Assembly: GCA_039105265.1 (NCBI GenBank)
Contig: JAPFFF010000037.1
Location: 124,001-188,000, forward strand
Length of the DNA: 64,000 bases
Reading direction: 5' to 3'
Source: Tritrichomonas musculus
Lineage: Eukaryota > Parabasalia > Tritrichomonadida > Tritrichomonadidae
Each line of letters begins with the position of its first letter. Position 1 is the stretch's first letter. Positions 60,555 to 64,000 of this stretch are shown piece after piece. The position numbers and the translations under genes were made by a program. Under the pieces are notes generated by a model. That model did not search any database and was not told the origin of the DNA. It was given only the letters and a program-made list of their open reading frames with translations.

Positions 60555-61937
60555 ATGTGTTTTTTAAACTTTTATTTTTCTGAACTTTTTTCGCGTTACT
60601 ACATATTTTCATACCTATTTTTCATGAAGTTAAAAAGTGGAAATGAAAGTGAGAATTTACAACCAGTTAGCATAAATATTACGGATTCTAAATATACTCC
60701 TCTTTGTTTTATTGATTCAGCTAATTTCAGAGAAATTATGGTTGAGATTATACCAATACTTTTTTTCGCAATCGTGTTTCTACTTTTTTCGTTTAGACAA
60801 AGTTTAATTCCTTTTGAATATATCGATGAAACATTTGTAGATCACAATGAAACAAAAAACAAACTTGATATTGACTTTTCAATTTATAATTTATCTACGC
60901 TTCACAAATTTTTAAAAATCAAATTTTATGCTGCGCAAAGTAATGAATTAAATAATTCTTTTTCTAGCGACGATCCTAAAAAATTAAATATAAGTATTCG
61001 TTATGTTTTCCAAAAAAATTACGAAGTTATTGACTCAAATACTTCTTTATATGAAGAGGTTTTTTTTGTTTTTAATAATTCTAACATTTCCCAGCCACTT
61101 CATTTATTTCAACATGTTGTTGATTTATTTGATTATATTAACATTCATTTGTATATGAATGGCAATTTTTTACCATTCGATAAATTTATGTTTAAATATA
61201 CATGCATAAATTCTGCAACAGATTTTTATTTTGATCAAACTTTACTATCAGGAAGTCTTCTATGCCTCATTTTATTATTATTTTTCAGTCCAAAAAAGTT
61301 AACAGATAAGAAACTTAAAGTAAACCTCATATTCATGATTTTAACTGCTATCTTTCTAGGTATTCCCCAACTTCGAGAAAATCGTTATAAATTATTTTCT
61401 GCTTTTTCTGCTCTTTTAAGATATTTTTTATTAAGCCAGATTTATATGATTTACACAGGTTATCAATCAAATTTTGTTTATTTGATATTTTTCATATTTA
61501 CTGCAGCAATTAGCAACTTCGAATATAAGTCTTTTGAAAAAAGGTATGAAATTACTTTTTTACCTATAAAGCAGCAAAATATAATTTTAAATGAAGAACG
61601 ATATATGATGATATGTACCTTTATTTATGCAATTGTCTTATTATCTTTGATTGCTTTTGTGTCAATTAAAGAGAAAGAGGTTCCAACCCAACGTTTCCGA
61701 TATTTGCTTACAGCATCATTATTAGTAATTATATCTTCATTTTATTATCAGATAATTTCTGTTTACAACCTTCAAATTATACAAACTAGTGTCATCATGG
61801 TTGCTCATTTCATAATTTTCTTTACAATTGGTGGCCTTTCATTTATATTATTCGGACCTGTTTGCACTAATGAATATAGATCTGTTGATGATTATGATAC
61901 AAATCTTGCTGTTGATCCTATTTCAGATGATGAATAA
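60555..61937 (+). CDS. Wntless/TMEM181-like membrane protein
   Basis: A 460-residue protein (about 437 if it starts at the in-frame ATG at 60624, which removes a hydrophobic leader). Topology is one membrane segment near 62-82 (EIIPILFFAIVFLLFSF), a lumenal mostly beta domain at about 85-225, then about seven helices from 229 to 445, and a short acidic tail (DPISDDE). One helix, a lumenal globular domain and then seven helices is the plan of Wntless, TMEM181 and GOST-type proteins, which sort cargo in the secretory route. The family call is from topology, not from sequence identity. Confidence 0.55.
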   Translation: MCFLNFYFSELFSRYYIFSYLFFMKLKSGNESENLQPVSINITDSKYTPLCFIDSANFREIMVEIIPILFFAIVFLLFSFRQSLIPFEYIDETFVDHNETKNKLDIDFSIYNLSTLHKFLKIKFYAAQSNELNNSFSSDDPKKLNISIRYVFQKNYEVIDSNTSLYEEVFFVFNNSNISQPLHLFQHVVDLFDYINIHLYMNGNFLPFDKFMFKYTCINSATDFYFDQTLLSGSLLCLILLLFFSPKKLTDKKLKVNLIFMILTAIFLGIPQLRENRYKLFSAFSALLRYFLLSQIYMIYTGYQSNFVYLIFFIFTAAISNFEYKSFEKRYEITFLPIKQQNIILNEERYMMICTFIYAIVLLSLIAFVSIKEKEVPTQRFRYLLTASLLVIISSFYYQIISVYNLQIIQTSVIMVAHFIIFFTIGGLSFILFGPVCTNEYRSVDDYDTNLAVDPISDDE

Positions 61938-62005
61938 AATTATATTTATTTAATAAAATTGAAATATATTACGATTATTTTATATTTAAAAAGTGATAAA
62001 ATCTA

Positions 62006-62029
62006 TTTTTTTTTTTTTTTTTTTTTTTT
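62006..62029. repeat. Poly-T tract of about 24 bases upstream of a start codon
   Basis: Ends 14 bases before the ATG at 62044. It is the same position relative to a gene as the tract at 50379-50406. Confidence 0.85.
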
Positions 62030-62043
62030 GATTTTATAGTTTC

Positions 62044-62703
62044 ATGACAAACCAACAGCCTACTATTTATTCTTCAGCCGAGAATCTACAATCCAAATCA
62101 AATCTCCCCACGAAACCTGCTCTTCCACCAAAACCGAGATTTAGCGCATATCCGTCGAAACCTAAAGTTGCCCCTCGCCCTGGTGAAGCTAAACAAAGCC
62201 TTTTGCTAAACGGAACTAAAATTCCATCAGATACAAAGCAAAATAATTCAAATATTCCTTCAAAACCTATTTCATCTTCAGAATCTTTATCTTCTAACCA
62301 AACTTCAAGTGAAATAATTTCATATGATTCCAATACCACTTCATTAGTCCATGAACGCAGCGTTACCATTGGCAATTTACCTTTAATAGATAATAATGAT
62401 CAAAATGAAAATAATGAATGCCAACATGAAAGTGATACTTCTATTGGGTTAACCCAAACTCAACTATTAATAGAAGACGAAAACCTTGACGACATAAATC
62501 ATAAAAAAAAAGGTTCATCTCAATCAATTCCAGAATTCCCACAAATTAATGCTAAGCCTCCACCTTTTAAGTTTAAACAATTCAAATATCCATCTGGAAA
62601 TTTGTCAGGGACATCAAATTTCCCTGATTTTGATGAGAAACTTAATGAAATGCTAAAAAGTCACCAAGGACCGCGGTTGAAGAATATCAATATGAATTTT
62701 TAA
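62044..62703 (+). CDS. Proline-rich hydrophilic protein, unknown
   Basis: 219 residues. The N-terminal 60 are Pro/Lys/Arg-rich, with TKPALPPKPRFSAYP and KPKVAPRPGEA, which look like SH3-binding motifs. The rest is Ser/Asn/Asp-rich and disordered, with a last conserved-looking segment (FKQFKYPSGNLSG, DFDEKLNEML). No domain recognised. It could be an adaptor for actin or endocytic proteins; this is inference from the PxxP motifs only. Confidence 0.65.
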   Translation: MTNQQPTIYSSAENLQSKSNLPTKPALPPKPRFSAYPSKPKVAPRPGEAKQSLLLNGTKIPSDTKQNNSNIPSKPISSSESLSSNQTSSEIISYDSNTTSLVHERSVTIGNLPLIDNNDQNENNECQHESDTSIGLTQTQLLIEDENLDDINHKKKGSSQSIPEFPQINAKPPPFKFKQFKYPSGNLSGTSNFPDFDEKLNEMLKSHQGPRLKNINMNF

Positions 62704-63434
62704 CTTCAATTTCTTTTTAATCAGTAATACAAAAATGAAAAAAAATCATATTTTATATTACTATATATCATGGAATATACTATGAGTTGATTTTGACAAA
62801 AATTCGCAAATTATAAATTATTATTAATTATACAGATTAGAAACGTTTTATATTAATTATTTATTCGGGTACTTTTTACCAAAATTATAAAAGAGTCTAA
62901 ATCATCTTTTGAAGTGAATATAAGCCAGACTTTCGAGTTTTTATAAATCATTATTATAATAGATAACTAAAATAACTCTCATATGGTATATATGACTTTA
63001 TTTATATAAACTATAATTATATAATTCTTTTTGCTTTTAATTTTAATGTTTACTAAGTAATATTAATTTATTTATAAAAAAATTAGCGTGTGAGAATTCA
63101 ATATAAATAACTTAATATTATTAAATTTACCAAAATACAATATAATTTATAAAAAATAAGTCAATAAATGTAATTTTTTTTGATTGTTGGTTATGGTAAT
63201 TCGATTTTATTTTTATTTTTTTTTGATGACAAGTTTAAAACTTATATAACAAATTCTCCTAAAAAAAAGGTATACCAATATAATATTGCCAATAACAAAC
63301 TCATATCAATGATAATAAAAAAAAGAATAAAATTAATCAAAATTTTTACAAACATTATTATAGTATTAATTCATTGGCAAACAATAAAAATATATTTGCT
63401 ATTTTAAACGTGAAAAATGTAGAATAATTAACTA
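62704..63434. other. AT-rich spacer
   Basis: Between convergent genes. No gene or notable repeat; an open frame at 63180-63407 is AT-driven Ile/Lys/Asn sequence. Confidence 0.5.
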
Positions 63435-64000
63435 TCATTTCTTAATGTCATGAAAAACCAAAGGAGCTTTCGAATCAGATTCACTTGACATGTCTTGAAG
63501 CAATGATTTGTGCTTTTTTACATATGGTGATCCAAAATCTGACGATATTGATGGAATTGAAGCCATTGATGATGGGCTTAACCTGCAATTAGGCTGTTGA
63601 TTTGGCATACTTTTTACACATTTAATTGTTGTTGCTTGTATAAACGGTCTTGGGAGATCATTATCATCTTCATCTATATCATCTTCCACATTATTCTGAT
63701 TAGTACTAAAAGTTTTTTGCGGGGAAACAAGGGCATTATTTCTCACCGGAATTGATACTTCTTGCTCTGATTCGGTATATACATTAGTAATATTTTGATG
63801 ATTCATGCTTATATTAACGTTTCCTTGCTTTGGCACATTATTAAGAAAATTGGTGTTTGAAGAATAATCATTTCTTTTAACAATTCCAATTACAATTTCT
63901 TCTTCTGGTTCCTCTTTATTTTTGTCATCACTTGTATCAGGAATAATATTTTTAGTTCGATTCGGAGGCGGCTTCCAAATAATTCCAAAGTTTGGTTTTG
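63435..64000 (-). CDS. Partial CDS, hydrophilic unknown protein, 5' end outside the window
   Basis: The frame stays open from the stop at 63435 to the right edge, giving at least 188 codons. The visible part begins KPNFGIIWKPPPNRTKN and goes on through EEPEEEIVIGIVKR. No ATG start is needed inside the window; a GTG at 63836 is only an internal Val. Asn/Ser/Gln-rich and disordered, ending with KAPLVFHDIKK. PPP and acidic patches are present, no domain is recognised, and the true start lies beyond 64000. Confidence 0.6.
   Translation of the reverse strand, partial: KPNFGIIWKPPPNRTKNIIPDTSDDKNKEEPEEEIVIGIVKRNDYSSNTNFLNNVPKQGNVNISMNHQNITNVYTESEQEVSIPVRNNALVSPQKTFSTNQNNVEDDIDEDDNDLPRPFIQATTIKCVKSMPNQQPNCRLSPSSMASIPSISSDFGSPYVKKHKSLLQDMSSESDSKAPLVFHDIKK

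Noticed and set aside
9350-62043. Initiator (TCA-type) promoters as separate features
   Set aside because: Initiator-like TCA motifs precede several ATGs (9373, 44903, 55448), but in such AT-rich sequence they are too common to list without transcript start data.
63180-63407. 75-codon open frame on the plus strand
   Set aside because: The same AT-driven composition; no support.
1-64000. Spliceosomal introns
   Set aside because: No trichomonad-type 3' intron signal (ACTAACACACAG) was seen, and the genes have complete domains without gaps.

Overview
The window looks like nuclear DNA of a parabasalid protist, most like a trichomonad of the Tritrichomonas type. The basis is strongly AT-rich spacers, uninterrupted eukaryotic genes up to 1974 codons, a kinase-rich and coiled-coil-rich gene set, a multi-membrane adenylyl cyclase with a PAS domain, and relics of mariner-type and other DDE transposons. 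I saw no trichomonad-type introns. The genus is inference; the eukaryotic nature is secure.

Layout: 0.6-11.9 kb is gene-dense: a MAK/MOK-like kinase, a family 2 glycosyltransferase, two unknown proteins, a TMEM230-like membrane protein, the recombinase DMC1, a kelch protein with a myristoylation-type N-terminus, and two CAMK-type kinases. 11.9-14.3 kb has no gene and holds nested inverted repeats and hairpins. 14.3-15.0 kb codes for a charged coiled-coil protein. 15.86-17.95 kb is an accessory island: a GC-richer 120-bp tandem repeat, then four small tightly packed unknown ORFs, two of them behind near-identical upstream cassettes. 17.95-19.1 kb is repeat-bearing spacer. 19.1-25.1 kb has a coiled-coil protein, a BAR-like protein, a SAPS-like (PP6 regulatory) protein, tRNA-Gly(GCC) and a kinase. 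25.1-29.6 kb holds two foldback elements and the relics of two DNA transposons. 29.7-38.3 kb has a P4-ATPase, a TOG-domain protein and a GT8-like membrane-anchored protein. 38.5-57.5 kb has a 1974-residue coiled-coil protein, the adenylyl cyclase, a Met/Gly-repeat protein, a CK2-alpha-like kinase, an FHA-like protein, another CAMK kinase and DNA ligase I. 57.5-64 kb has a secreted protein, a Wntless/TMEM181-like eight-helix protein, a proline-rich protein and a CDS cut by the right edge.

Genes lie on both strands as independent units and I see no operon-like logic. By theme the set covers signalling (six kinases, adenylyl cyclase, a phosphatase regulator), flagellum or cytoskeleton (MAK-like kinase, TOG protein, coiled coils), DNA maintenance (DMC1, ligase I) and endomembrane work (TMEM230-like, P4-ATPase, BAR, glycosyltransferases, Wntless-like).

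The part least explained by known families is the 15.86-17.95 kb island, followed by the foldback and hairpin families in the spacers.
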